Source of the DNA: Clarkia xantiana subsp. parviflora
Lineage: Eukaryota; Streptophyta; Magnoliopsida; Myrtales; Onagraceae
Assembly (NCBI GenBank): GCA_036873135.1
Contig: JAPTYO010000007.1
Coordinates: 61,304,383-61,368,382, forward strand
Direction of reading: 5' to 3'
Length of the DNA stretch: 64,000 bases
In this document: in pieces, positions 1 through 8,386 of the stretch
Layout of the letters: each line of letters starts with the position of its first letter
Numbering within the stretch: position 1 is the stretch's first letter
Position numbers and translations under genes: made by a program
The notes under the pieces: generated by a model
Database searches by the model: none
Seen by the model: only the letters and a program-made list of their open reading frames with translations
Told to the model about the DNA's origin: nothing

Positions 1-345
1 GGTTTCCAAAAACTACGAACTTCGACGCCCCCAAGAGCGTATCTTGAGAGTAGTGTTCATACTACGACCTTCGACGCCCCCAAGAGCGTATCTTGAGAGT
101 AGTTATTACACTACGAATTCGACGCACCAAGAGCGTATCTTGAGAGTGGTTTCCAAAAACTACGATTTCGACGCCCCCAGGAGCGTATCTTGAGGTAGAT
201 TTGCAACCTACCAGATTCGACGCCCCCAAGAGCGTATCTTGAGGTAGAAAAAACACTACCAGTTCGACGCCCCCAAGAGCGTATCTTGAGGTAGATTTCA
301 AACTACCAGTTCGACGCCCACCAGGAGCGTATCTTTGGTCTAACC
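1..345. repeat. Tandem repeat, about 48-bp unit (element X)
   Basis: About seven copies of a unit with the core CGACGCCCCCAAGAGCGTAT recur at about 23, 71, 119, 168, 218, 265 and 311, a spacing of 47-50 bp. A further diverged copy appears near 719. Variable tandem repeats in the region after the coding sequence are a known trait of Tat-lineage gypsy elements. Confidence 0.85.
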
Positions 346-740
346 TGAGCCCTCCGGGAGCCTATCCTGTGAAACGTTAAGTGCCGTCCGAGAGCCTGTC
401 TCGTGAACAGTTTGACACCCGTCAAGAAGGTATCGGTGGACTAACCTGAGCCCTCCGGGAGCCTATCCTGTGAAACGTTAAGTGCCGTCCGAGAGCCTGT
501 CTCGTGAACAGTTTGACACCCGTCAAGAAGGTATCGGTGGACTAACCTGTGCCCTCCGGGAGCCTATCCTGTGAAACGTTAAGTGCCGTCCGAGAGCCTG
601 TCTCGTGAACAGATTTGACACCCGTCAAGAAGGTATCGGTGGACTAACCTGTGCCCTCCGGGAGCCTATCCTGTGAAACGTTAAGTGCCGTCCGAGAGCC
701 TGTCTCGTGAACAGATTTCGACGCCCACCAAGAGCGTATC
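346..740. repeat. Tandem repeat, 101-102-bp unit (element X)
   Basis: Nearly four units are present. The marker CCTCCGGGAGCCTATCCTGT recurs at about 351, 452, 553 and 655. Each unit is itself three diverged subunits of about 34 bp sharing a pattern of the type GCC-n-AGAGCCT-n-GTGAAC, so this is a higher-order array probably derived from the same ancestor as the 48-bp units. Confidence 0.85.
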
Positions 741-796
741 TTTGGTCTAACAGTACAACGTATACCGTGTAAGGGGTATCAGAAGAGATCATCACA

Positions 797-884
797 CCAT
801 GCTTAGAAGGATACCATGTTTAAGAGGGTACCATGTTTAGAAGGATACCATGCTTAGAAGGATACCATGCTCGGAAGGGTAACA
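797..884. repeat. Short tandem repeat, 17-bp unit
   Basis: Five imperfect copies of CCATGCTTAGAAGGATA lie head to tail. They fall between the larger tandem arrays of element X and the 3' end of its antisense gene. From 885 to 1236 there is AT-rich sequence with no recognisable feature. Confidence 0.75.
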
Positions 885-1236
885 TGAGAAAGAAATTTCT
901 AAGTAAAGTAATGTGAAGAACAAGTAATGTTTTTTCTTTATGAAATGGCAGGTAAGACATGAAGGAAAACACGAAAGAAGGATAAGTAAAGGAAACACAC
1001 CAAGTAAAGAGTCCATACCCAAAGAGCCATACACAAGGCATAGGGAGCCATCATGAGAAGAGATATATACAAAAGCATGAGAAGCACTAATGTAAAGGCA
1101 AACGAACCACGTAGTCAACAACACAATGTGGCAAAGGAAAGTAACAACAAACACCATCACAATCTCAAAGGACACTCAACCCATACAATGGGAGAAGGAG
1201 TGTAATTATATACAAGGATAGCATGAGATAAACACG

Positions 1237-1848
1237 TCAGTCAGAACCTTCGGGGGAGTCACCCTCACCCCCTGAAGCTGAACCGCCAGCGGAAATGGAT
1301 GAAGAGGAGGAGTCTGAGGTACCAATCTCCACAGGTGTAGCATCCACCTGGGCAGGGGCAGGCTCGTCTGCAACGGCAGCCTGACCCATCAGAACAGTCG
1401 CATAGCCAGTGGCATATGGCCCAAAGTCACCAAGGTCACCAAAGGGGAACTGAGGATCAATCCGGTATATGTGATCAACCAGATACTCACCGAACTGGTT
1501 CATCTCCTGGGTGAGACGCGTGCTATAATCGGCGGTGAAGGCAGAGGAGGCCTTGTACTCAGATACCGCGACAGCCCTCTCCTCCGCCCGACACTTAGTC
1601 TCCAACCTCCGCAGCTCCTCAGAATGGAGCGAAGCAGCAACCTCAGCTTCCCGGCGCAAACTGCCCACAGTGGTTTCAAGCAAGGACACCTGGTCCTGGA
1701 GCTCCTGCAGCCTCAAATCAGATATACGCGCCTTCTCGGCAGCAGTGGCGACCTCCGCCTTGAGAGAAACCTGGCTGTCCTCAAGGGTCTTCCTCTCGTC
1801 AGATAACTCGAGCACGAGCGAGGACATGTTCACCATGTCAGATATGCC
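1237..1848 (-). CDS. Coiled-coil last exon of the X antisense gene
   Basis: The exon begins after TTGTTAG|GGCATATC and encodes about 200 residues ending at a stop near 1237. It opens with SDMVNMSSLVLELSDERKTL, continues as a heptad-rich coiled coil (KAEVATAAEKARISDLRLQE), then has FPFGDLGDFGPYATGYA and an acidic Ser/Gly-rich tail. The T copies share the start (SDMVHMASFMLELVQEKRAI), the coiled coil and an FPFDKLGPYAEFAVGQ block, with a different tail. Dimerisation or scaffolding would fit the coiled coil, but this is inference. Confidence 0.65.
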   Translation of the reverse strand, partial: GISDMVNMSSLVLELSDERKTLEDSQVSLKAEVATAAEKARISDLRLQELQDQVSLLETTVGSLRREAEVAASLHSEELRRLETKCRAEERAVAVSEYKASSAFTADYSTRLTQEMNQFGEYLVDHIYRIDPQFPFGDLGDFGPYATGYATVLMGQAAVADEPAPAQVDATPVEIGTSDSSSSSISAGGSASGGEGDSPEGSD

Positions 1849-3785
1849 CTAACAATTCAAACAAGGGATGAATAACCGAAAGATAGACATTATGAAAGAA
1901 ATAAGAGGAAAGCAAAGAACAACTTACAGGTGCATAACGAGAAAGTACCCCTTGAACAAAGCGCCGAGTCTCCCCAGGAGACTTGGGCGGAGCAACACGA
2001 TCCCCAGGGGGAACGGCACCGCGGAGTACGCGGACACCAACCTCAGGAGTCCGCAAAGAGGAAGTGCTATCGAGGTGGAACTCCTTCAGACCAGCGAAGG
2101 GAGTCCACTCAGACCCAATAACATCTTCATCAGTGAGCCGTGCGAAATCCTTCCGACTTAAAGTCGGAGGCCCACCTACACAAGCAAAGCAAGTCAAAGG
2201 AGAGTATAAACATACAAGGATCAGCACAAGGTAGAGATCATACCTGAGGACCGTGCCCTCGGCTGGGGGGCAGGGGAACCACCACCAGCAGGTCGCTTCC
2301 CTTTGTCAGCCAGGGAAGGCACCTCTTCGACCACCATCTCCTTATCACGAGATAGGGTCGGAGGACGAGCAGTAGGCGAAGCAGGATCCACAGCCTTCTT
2401 CCTCTTAGCAGCCGAGGCCCCGGCCTCAGAATCAGATCGCCGCGGCTTGGACTTGGAAGGTCCAGAATCTCTGCCAACGGAGACGACCCTCTCAGTCACC
2501 AAGGGGGAGCGCACTAGCAAGGTAAGAAAAACAAGATAAGGAAAACATAAGTTACCTCATAAAGAAGCAAATAGGAGAAAGCATACCAGAGGCCCCAGCC
2601 TTCTTCCCAGGCAGGGGGGATTTCTTCAAAGCAGAACTAGAAGGAGCCTTCCTCTTGCTCAGATCAACAGGGGCTCCCTGCATGTTATAGGTTTTTCCAT
2701 GAAACCAACCTACAAAGGAAGAGCAGAAGGTAAATAAAGATGGAAAGACCAAGTGACATACCGAGCCCCCGGAGACAGGAGTCAGACTGATCCCGGCCTC
2801 GTAAAGATCCGTCTCAGTTATTAAAGACACGGGGCAGTAAGACCGGGTCCTGTTGCTCTCGTGAATGATCTTCATAGTCTTCAAATCATCCGAAGAGAAC
2901 TCTCCAAAAGCAGGCCAACCATCGGACCGATCCTCATTCAGGACCGACCAAGTGACGTATCGGTCCGTAATGAAGAAGTAATGCTTAGCCCAGTGACTGG
3001 CCGAATTGTCAATCTGGGTCACGAAACGGAGGGAGGTATCCCACTCGATCCCACTCAACCCGAAGTCAGAAAATCGGGGATCTTTGAAGGTCGGATGGCG
3101 AGTTACGAAACTCGCAAACCCCACCCTCGTCCGGTACTGGAACCGATAGAAGCATCGGAATAGAACGAGAGAGTACTTCCAGGAGTACCAATGGCACAAT
3201 ACCCGGAAGCCCACCCAGACGCGGAGGGCACTGGGGGCAAGGTTCACAGGAGAAATCCTGAAGAACCTGCTCAACTCTATAAGCTCGTCACAGTAAGGCA
3301 GCCTCAGCCCGAATCGGATCTGAGAGGGGTACACGGCGACCTTCCCTATAGGAGGCTCCGTCGCCGTCCCGCGAGTATTCCCCAAGGAGGGGAGAAAAGG
3401 ATACAGAGGCTCATCTAGGGGACTGATATCTCCTAGGGTGACATGTTCGTTGTAATCGGACCTAGTGATATGGTTCTCTGACAGAATAGCAAAACCTAAG
3501 GCAAAGATAGCAAGAAACCCCAAAGCACGAATCAAATTTCGACTAACACCCCAATGAAGGTCACGATACTAAGCTAGCAATAGGAAAGGAAGTAACGCGA
3601 CCGAAAAGGAAGAGAAAAAGGAACTCACTCATCCTTCGGAGAATACGGCGTCTCTGAAGAGTCTGCGTACGTGGACACCACCAGGAGTATAGTACCTGCC
3701 ACGACACGACGAATATCAAGATAAGAGAAATTTTCGAGGAACCGGAAATACCCCGACACTCTACCAACGACAACAACCGAGTCAA
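1237..3785 (-). CDS. Antisense, intron-containing extra gene of element X (gene span)
   Basis: This is a minus-strand gene opposite to the retrotransposon sense direction. Proposed exons, 5' to 3': first exon ending near 3639, then 3477-2762, 2709-2587, 2513-2244, 2175-1928 and 1848-1237. Each junction has GT...AG signals visible on the minus strand, for example CAG|GTATGATC at 2244 and TTGTGTAG|GTGGG at 2175. The product would have an N-terminal domain like the Pfam family called putative gypsy type transposon (PF04195), a lysine-rich low-complexity middle and a C-terminal coiled coil. Antisense extra ORFs between pol and the 3' LTR are known in Tat-lineage elements; their function is unknown. 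Exon 1 and the start codon are uncertain. The T copies have the same architecture, which supports the exon model. Confidence 0.65.
1928..2175 (-). CDS. Fifth exon of the X antisense gene
   Basis: The exon encodes a segment with RTPEVGVRVLRGAVPPGDRV. This aligns with the T exon containing SMPEVGVRVLHRSIPPGDR and is the most conserved stretch between the X and T antisense proteins outside the N-terminal domain. Acceptor TTGTGTAG|GTGGG and donor CACCT|GTAAGTT are visible on the minus strand. Conservation across diverged elements with intron positions kept argues for protein-level constraint. Confidence 0.6.
2244..2513 (-). CDS. Basic middle exon of the X antisense gene
   Basis: The exon encodes a low-complexity segment rich in Lys, Arg, Ser and Pro, including SKSKPRRSDSEA and AAKRKKAVDP, which resembles a nuclear localisation signal. 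It is bounded by GCTAG|TGCGC at the 5' side (2513) and CTCAG|GTATG at the 3' side (2244). The equivalent T exon has SSKRPKTTVTVPTPSCHKGK. A small exon (2709-2587, with GWFHGKTYN and a lysine-rich tail) lies just upstream. Nuclear targeting is an inference. Confidence 0.55.
2762..3477 (-). CDS. Domain exon of the X antisense gene (PF04195-like)
   Basis: The open frame runs from 3535 to 2552, but the parts outside 3477-2762 look like intron read-through. The conserved core reads VYPSQIRFGLRLPYCDELIE, followed by ISPVNLAPSALRVWVGFRVL and a FRCFYRF motif. A second conserved block, SHWAKHYFFI, lies further on. These match the layout of the homologous exon in the T copies (RFPYC-n-LIELC, LAPNGIRV, LFRCFYQL, DHWRHHYFF). 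This is the domain often annotated as putative gypsy type transposon in plant proteomes. No catalytic residues are recognised and the function is unknown. Confidence 0.7.
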
Positions 3786-5105
3786 ATAGTTTTATCCAAG
3801 CCTAAGGTCGGGTTTTGGAAAAAATTACCATTATACCCTCCAACAAAGATTAACACACCAACGGCGGCACGACATCAAATTCAAGACCGGGATAGCCCAA
3901 TCGGACAAGAAACCATATCCGGACGACCGGCAAACATTTTTCCCCAAAATCCACAACTACCAACGGCTATCTACGGCAATCCCACATTCAATCAAATTTC
4001 GGCAATCAAGCATCGGCAATCAAGCATCGGCAATCAAATATCAATGATTCAAAAATCAACTTTTTACGCGGTAATGGAAAGGAAAAGAGCGGACCTTCGG
4101 AAAACCCGACCCGATGTGATAAACGGGTCCGGAATTCAAATTTGAACGTTGCCGGAAATCAGGTCCTCGCCGGAGCTGTGATTCCCTCGCCGCCGGAGCT
4201 TCGATTTTTCCGCCGCCGGAGTCGAGTCACGTCCGTCTCCGCCCGTCCCGCCGCTGTGGCCGTCCGTCGAAGTGGTGGACCTCCTCGCCGTCGGGAACAA
4301 CGGCCTCTGTCGCCTCCGCCGTACCCAGCACCGCCGGCAGCCGCTGTCCGCCTGAAGTCGAGCCCTCGTCCTCGGCTGGGTTTGTCTTCCTCGTCGCCGT
4401 CCCGATCAAGATGCTGGCCGGAATTTCAGGTGCCCACCGGAATTTTGGCCGGCCCTAACCTTGGGGGTGCTCTCAAACTTTCCTTGCTCTCCAAGGGTGA
4501 GTGAAAAAGGAAGATGGTGGCTATGGTGACTCTTGGAGGTATTTTTTCTTACTCTCCTCTTTTATGTTAAAAGGATGATAGGGTTTCTTAGGGGTTTTAA
4601 TCACCACCATCCATCTAGCCTTAAATAAAATCTAAGGGCCAAGGAAAAACCATTATTTTTATCCCTTTCACCTATAGCTAAGTATATTCCCATACTTAGA
4701 AAAATTATCAAGATAGTTTTATTTTTGAGCATTCCATACTTAGGAAAATTTTTGGGCCAAAATAAAAATCTCTCCTTAATTAAATGGAATCCCGGCACGA
4801 AATTGAAGCGTAAGTTGTTTAGTTGCATTCGTATCATACCCCTGTGCAAGTTTGTATTTTTTGAGTATGCACCTGTAGCAAAGATAAGTTTATTACTCCC
4901 GACTCAGACGGACGCGTGCCTAGGCACACGTCCGTGCTACTCTGACGTTTACAATTCCTCTATCTCATTAGACAGGGGGAAAAGTCAGAGGCACGCATCC
5001 ATGGGTAAGCAGGCATTCAGACAAAGAAGGTAAAATCCCGGTTTCAAATTGCGCGTGTCATACCATCCTAAAATAGAGTCAATCAAGGGTTAGGCCATTG
5101 GTTGA
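3786..5105 (+). other. 3' untranslated region of X with a GC-rich island (4142-4504)
   Basis: No gene is supported here. The stretch 4142-4504 is strikingly GC-rich in AT-rich surroundings and stays open on both strands because of its composition (Arg/Pro/Ser-rich translations). T copies carry a comparable GC-rich island in the same relative place (about 19180-19340). It could be a noncoding first exon or promoter of the antisense gene, which starts downstream on the minus strand. The rest is AT-rich and featureless. Confidence 0.5.
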
Positions 5106-5117
5106 CTCGGGGGCATG
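5104..5117 (+). other. Polypurine tract of element X
   Basis: The sequence GACTCGGGGGCATG lies directly before the LTR start at 5118. It matches the tracts before the T LTRs (GACTCGGGGGCAAG) and resembles that of A (TTGGGGGCAAA). In LTR retrotransposons this purine-rich tract primes plus-strand DNA synthesis. Confidence 0.75.
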
Positions 5118-5988
5118 TGATGGATATACGCCCAATTTGAACCCGTTGACTTCCGAACCGTTGTATTTTTATCGTCCCATTTATGATTGCAAATCGAAAC
5201 TTCAACCCGGACACTTCGCGAGAACATCGACGGCTCGGACGGGGCCGAAGCGCCCGTCCGACAGAGGCGAACTCACCTAGGTGAGGTTGGGTGGCCACAC
5301 CCGACCTCCCCTAGGGGAGATCGGGTTGGCCAACCCGATCTCTCCTAGGAGAGATCGGGTTGGCCAACCCGATCTCTCCTAGGAGAGATCGGGTCGGCCA
5401 ACCCGATCCCTCCTAGGAGGGATGGGGTTGGCCAACCCCACCCTCCCTAGGAGGGGTTGGGTGTCCTCACCCAACCCCTACCCTTGGGGGTCGGATTTCT
5501 CCCCCCCAAGGGTACCGACACCATCTTCAGACTCCCATGCTCGGTCCACTCCGCCTACCTCCTCCGAATCCTAAGGTCTTAATTATGTGCTTAAAGGTTA
5601 ATTAATTGTGTTTAAAGGCTAACGATGTCATTAAGCCGCCTTAATGACACCGTTGCCTATAAATACCCCACCTTCACATCTCATTTGATCATCTTGGCCA
5701 TTTGAACAATTTAGCTCTGACATCTCTCTAGCTTTATCTCTCTAGAAATATAGTTCTGACTTAGGCATCGGAGAGGGTTCACCAGGCACCACCCCCCCTC
5801 CTCCGTGTCTGGTACTGCCCCTTTTGCAGGGCAAAGGGAGAGAAGAAGAGAAGGAACCAAGGGAAGAAGGAAAGGAAGAAGGACATAGGCAAAGGCAAGG
5901 CGACTCGAGAAGACCGGATCATACACATCCCCCGTAAGGAGTGAGATCAAAGCCGACACCCCGTTGACCTAGATCCCATAACTTAACA
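5118..5988 (+). mobile_element. 3' LTR of element X
   Basis: The LTR starts TGATGGATATACGCCC and is taken to end at TTAACA (871 bp). It has a TATA-like box (TATAAATA, 5658-5665) and, after it, a GC-rich segment ending in GCATCGGAGAGGG and TTTTGCAGG that parallels the R-U5 region of the T LTR. The palindrome array at 5276-5520 lies in U3. The next bases (CTCCA, 5989-5993) would be the right-hand target duplication; its partner is outside the window. Confidence 0.7.
5276..5520. repeat. Array of 34-bp palindromic units in the X LTR
   Basis: About six head-to-tail units of 34-35 bp are present. Each is centred on TTGGCCAA or a variant and joined by CCTAGG, for example AGATCGGGTTGGCCAACCCG at about 5318. 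Every unit is an inverted repeat in itself, so the block can form a series of hairpins or longer cruciforms. Outer units carry compensating changes in both arms: ATCGGG with CCCGAT, and TGGGGT with ACCCCA. The array lies in U3, upstream of the TATA-like box. Confidence 0.85.
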
Positions 5989-6628
5989 CTCCACGCAATC
6001 CTGCAAGAGGGGATAGACCGGGCGGTGACCCAGAATCCCTCTTCGATGCTTAAATGAGTATCTCGTATGACTGGCAAGCAGTAATCTCAAAGTATATTGA
6101 ATTCAACGTAAGTCTTCTGAGGTGATCTCCTGCCCTTTTATAGGCAAAGAGATGCCTCAGGTACCTGGCGAACCGTTGGGGGTGGTTAGCCCGTATCCCG
6201 CGTATCTCGGATGTGATCTCGTGTATGTCAGCCATGCCCCGCGTATCTCGGCCACGCTCCGTGTATCTTAACCACGTTCCGCGTATCTCGGCCACGCCCC
6301 GCATATCTTGGCCTTATCCTCTGATAACGAGTCCCGACTTCTGTCGGGGACTCCAGAGTTGTCTCGTTGTGTCACCGCTCGGGGCCCCTCGTCATCGTGA
6401 CAGGGCCAATCATTCTCAGGGATTCATCATCGGGGCCTACTTAAAGGCTTCTCATCGGGAGCTTCTAGCTCAGCTGTCGGGACCGACTCTGTCGGGACCT
6501 TGCCTCATCGGGACTCCCTTCGTCGGGACCCTTCTCCTAGGTCATCTTGACCTTCACTTTGGGCCTGGTGGGCCTGTTTGCCGTTTCCTCCCCGTTAAAG
6601 GGCCTGACGGCTGTAATCGAACCCATCA
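5989..6628 (-). mobile_element. Inverted A-family LTR, truncated by element X
   Basis: On the minus strand this begins TGATGGGTTCGATTACAGCC at 6628 and follows the LTR of element A to within about 58 bp of its end. It includes the GATACGCGG-type direct repeats, the TATA box (TATAAAAG, near 6137-6144) and the GAGGGATTCTGGGTCACCGC block. The missing terminal piece should lie left of X, because X appears to have inserted here. It is visibly more diverged from the A LTRs than they are from each other. It may be a solo LTR or the 5' LTR of a minus-strand element. The right flank AACAC is the expected target duplication. Confidence 0.75.
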
Positions 6629-7652
6629 AACACCAATATTTACTATTAAAAGTAGCATGTTGTGGTATCCTCTTTGTAAAGACAAACCCCATGTTTACTC
6701 CTAAGAAATGACATGCTGTGACATCTCTTGTTAGAGGCAAATCCTCATGTTCATAGCCATTCCCTAGATTCAGAGCAGGATGGGCAAACACAATACGGGA
6801 CTGATCACCCCATACTATAAATGGCGGAAGTTCTCTTGTTAGACAACGACCCCACACTATAATAAGTGTGTATATCCTGTTTAGGGTTCACTCTTTATAA
6901 CGAACGTCCTCTTTTTAGACGACAATCCAATACTATGAATTCCTGTTTAGGGTTCACTCTTTATGGCGAATGTCCTTTTGTTAGATGACAATCCCGTACT
7001 ATGAATTCCTTTTTAAAAAGGGTTCACTCTATACGGCAAAAGTCCTCTTGTTATATGACAATTCCGTACTACAAATTTTCAAACCGTGTTGCATGGTTCT
7101 TGGACGCAGAAAGCATGCATCACAATTCGTATTTTCAAAAAAGTGTTACATGGTCCCTGGACGCAGGAATCATGTATCACAAATTTTTTATCAAATACTT
7201 TGTCAAATATTTTGTCAAATATTTTATGTATCACACCTTTCCAAATATTTTATCAACACGGTTTTTGCGTGTATCACGAACTTTTTAAGGTTCACAAAAT
7301 ACTTCTTCAGAAACCAAAATGTTTTTACGTATGCTTCCCCAACGCGGGTTGATACACGCTGGCAGGTGCGCACCCTGTTTAAAAACTCATAAAATTTACA
7401 AGTCGAGTCTTGTACAACGTCGCCTTAGAGTGGAACTAAGAGACGGTATAAACTAGTATCTTGCTTAACCAAGATAACACCTTGCAAATATACTACTTGT
7501 TAAGTCGCTATACGCGAACCACTTGACAGGTCACAACATATATAGCGGTAAGCTATGCAGGAAAGACGGACAACATGCATAACGCATCATGCAAGCAATC
7601 TTGAATCAAAAGTGACTATCGGTCACAACTGCAGGGACTATGTCTACGTTAC
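6629..7652 (+). other. T middle region, first copy
   Basis: This noncoding sequence is homologous to 25910-26920 and, more distantly, to 58975-60155. It includes two or three copies of a degenerate 66-bp repeat with GAATTCCTGTTTAGGGTTCA (about 6945-7090). Overlapping short reading frames here are products of the repeats and are not conserved as protein. It ends at the GTTAC target site of element A. Confidence 0.65.
7648..7652. other. Target-site duplication (left) of element A
   Basis: GTTAC at 7648-7652 is repeated at 15806-15810 on the other side of A. The uninterrupted site occurs once in the second T period (26916-26920, within CTACGTTACTAGTC), which proves the exact insertion boundaries. 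Confidence 0.95.
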
Positions 7653-8350
7653 TGATGGGTCCGACTACAGCCGTCAGGCCCTTTAACGGCGAGGAAACGG
7701 CAAACAGGCCCACCAGGCCCCAAAATGAAGGTCAAGATGACCTAGGAGAAGGGTCCCGACGAAGGGAGTCCCGACGAGGCAAGGTCCCGACAGAGTCGGT
7801 CCCGACAGTGGAGCTGGAAGCTCCCGATAAGAAGCCTTTAAGTAGGCCCCGATGATGAATCCCTGAGAATGATTGGCCCTGTCACGATGACGAGGGGCCC
7901 CGAGCGGTGACACAACGAGATAACTCTAGAGTCCCCGACGGGAGTCGGGAATCGTTATCAGAGGATAAAGCCAAGATATGCGGGGCGTGGCCGAGATACG
8001 CGGAACGTGGTTAAGATACACGGAGCGTGGCCGAGATACGCGGGGCATGGCTAAGATACGCGAGATCACGTCCGAGATATGCGGGATACGGGCTAACCAC
8101 CCCTAACGGTTCGCCAGGTACCTGAGGCATCTCTTTGCCTATAAAAGGGCAGGAGATCACCTCAGAAAGACTTACGTTGAGTTGAATACACTCTGAGTTT
8201 ATTAGTTGCCAGTCATACGAGATACTCATTTAAGCATCGGAGAGGGATTCTGGGTCACCGCCCGGTCTATCCCCTCTTGCAGGATTGCGTGGAGCAAAGG
8301 AGCTAGGATTGCCGTCAAAGTCCGTACCGGAGTTCCACCGTGATCCAACA
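7653..8350 (+). mobile_element. 5' LTR of element A
   Basis: The LTR starts TGATGGGTCC and ends GATCCAACA. It holds a cluster of TCCCGAC motifs (7765-7815), then tandem GC-rich repeats of about 20 bp of the type GAGATACGCGGGGCGTGG (7973-8095), then the TATA box TATAAAAG (8140-8147). The transcription start probably lies shortly downstream of the TATA box. The direct repeats in U3 may be enhancer elements, which is inference. Confidence 0.93.
8138..8150 (+). promoter_or_regulatory. TATA box of the element A 5' LTR
   Basis: CCTATAAAAGGGC lies about 200 bp before the LTR end, a typical place for a retrotransposon promoter. The same motif is at about 15593-15605 in the 3' LTR. Confidence 0.8.
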
Positions 8351-8351
8351 T

Positions 8352-8360
8352 TGGCGCCGT
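8352..8360 (+). other. Primer-binding site of element A (tRNA-Asp-like)
   Basis: TGGCGCCGT begins 1 bp after the LTR end. It is complementary to the 3' end of plant tRNA-Asp (ending ACGGCGCCA) over nine bases, after which the match fades (CTGTGG). T3 has the same nine bases at 55176, so the families probably share a primer. Confidence 0.7.
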
Positions 8361-8386
8361 CTGTGGGAAGCAAACAAAAAGCTGAT

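Larger units (their letters stand above)
1..5988 (+). mobile_element. Element X: 3' portion of a Tat-like Ty3/gypsy LTR retrotransposon
   Basis: This is the 3' part of a plus-strand gypsy element whose gag-pol and 5' LTR lie left of the window. In order it holds tandem repeats (1-884), a multi-exon antisense gene (1237-3785), a long 3' untranslated region, a purine-rich tract and a 3' LTR starting TGATGGATATACGCCC at 5118. The LTR start closely resembles that of family T (TGATGGATATGTGTCC), and both carry the same kind of antisense gene, so X and T are related. The 3' end at 5988 (TTAACA) is inferred from the CAACA ends of A and T and from A-family LTR sequence beginning immediately after. 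Whether X has a pol gene cannot be seen here. Confidence 0.75.

Noticed and set aside
1..760. Regularly spaced repeats that could suggest a CRISPR array
   Set aside because: Units are contiguous tandem repeats without unique spacers, and the context is a plant retrotransposon.
1237..3785. Antisense frames taken as a transposase gene because PF04195 carries the old label Transposase_28
   Set aside because: No DDE or other catalytic residues are visible, there are no DNA-transposon ends around it, and the position between internal repeats and the 3' LTR fits an extra gene of a Tat element.
4142..4504. A 120-codon Arg/Pro/Ser-rich plus-strand frame
   Set aside because: The frame has no ATG at its start, compositional bias keeps both strands open, and there is no recognisable domain.
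6985..7392. Overlapping short frames in the T middle region (also 26264-26661 and 59568-59941)
   Set aside because: Three frames are open at once through degenerate repeats; there is no domain and no frame conservation with T3.
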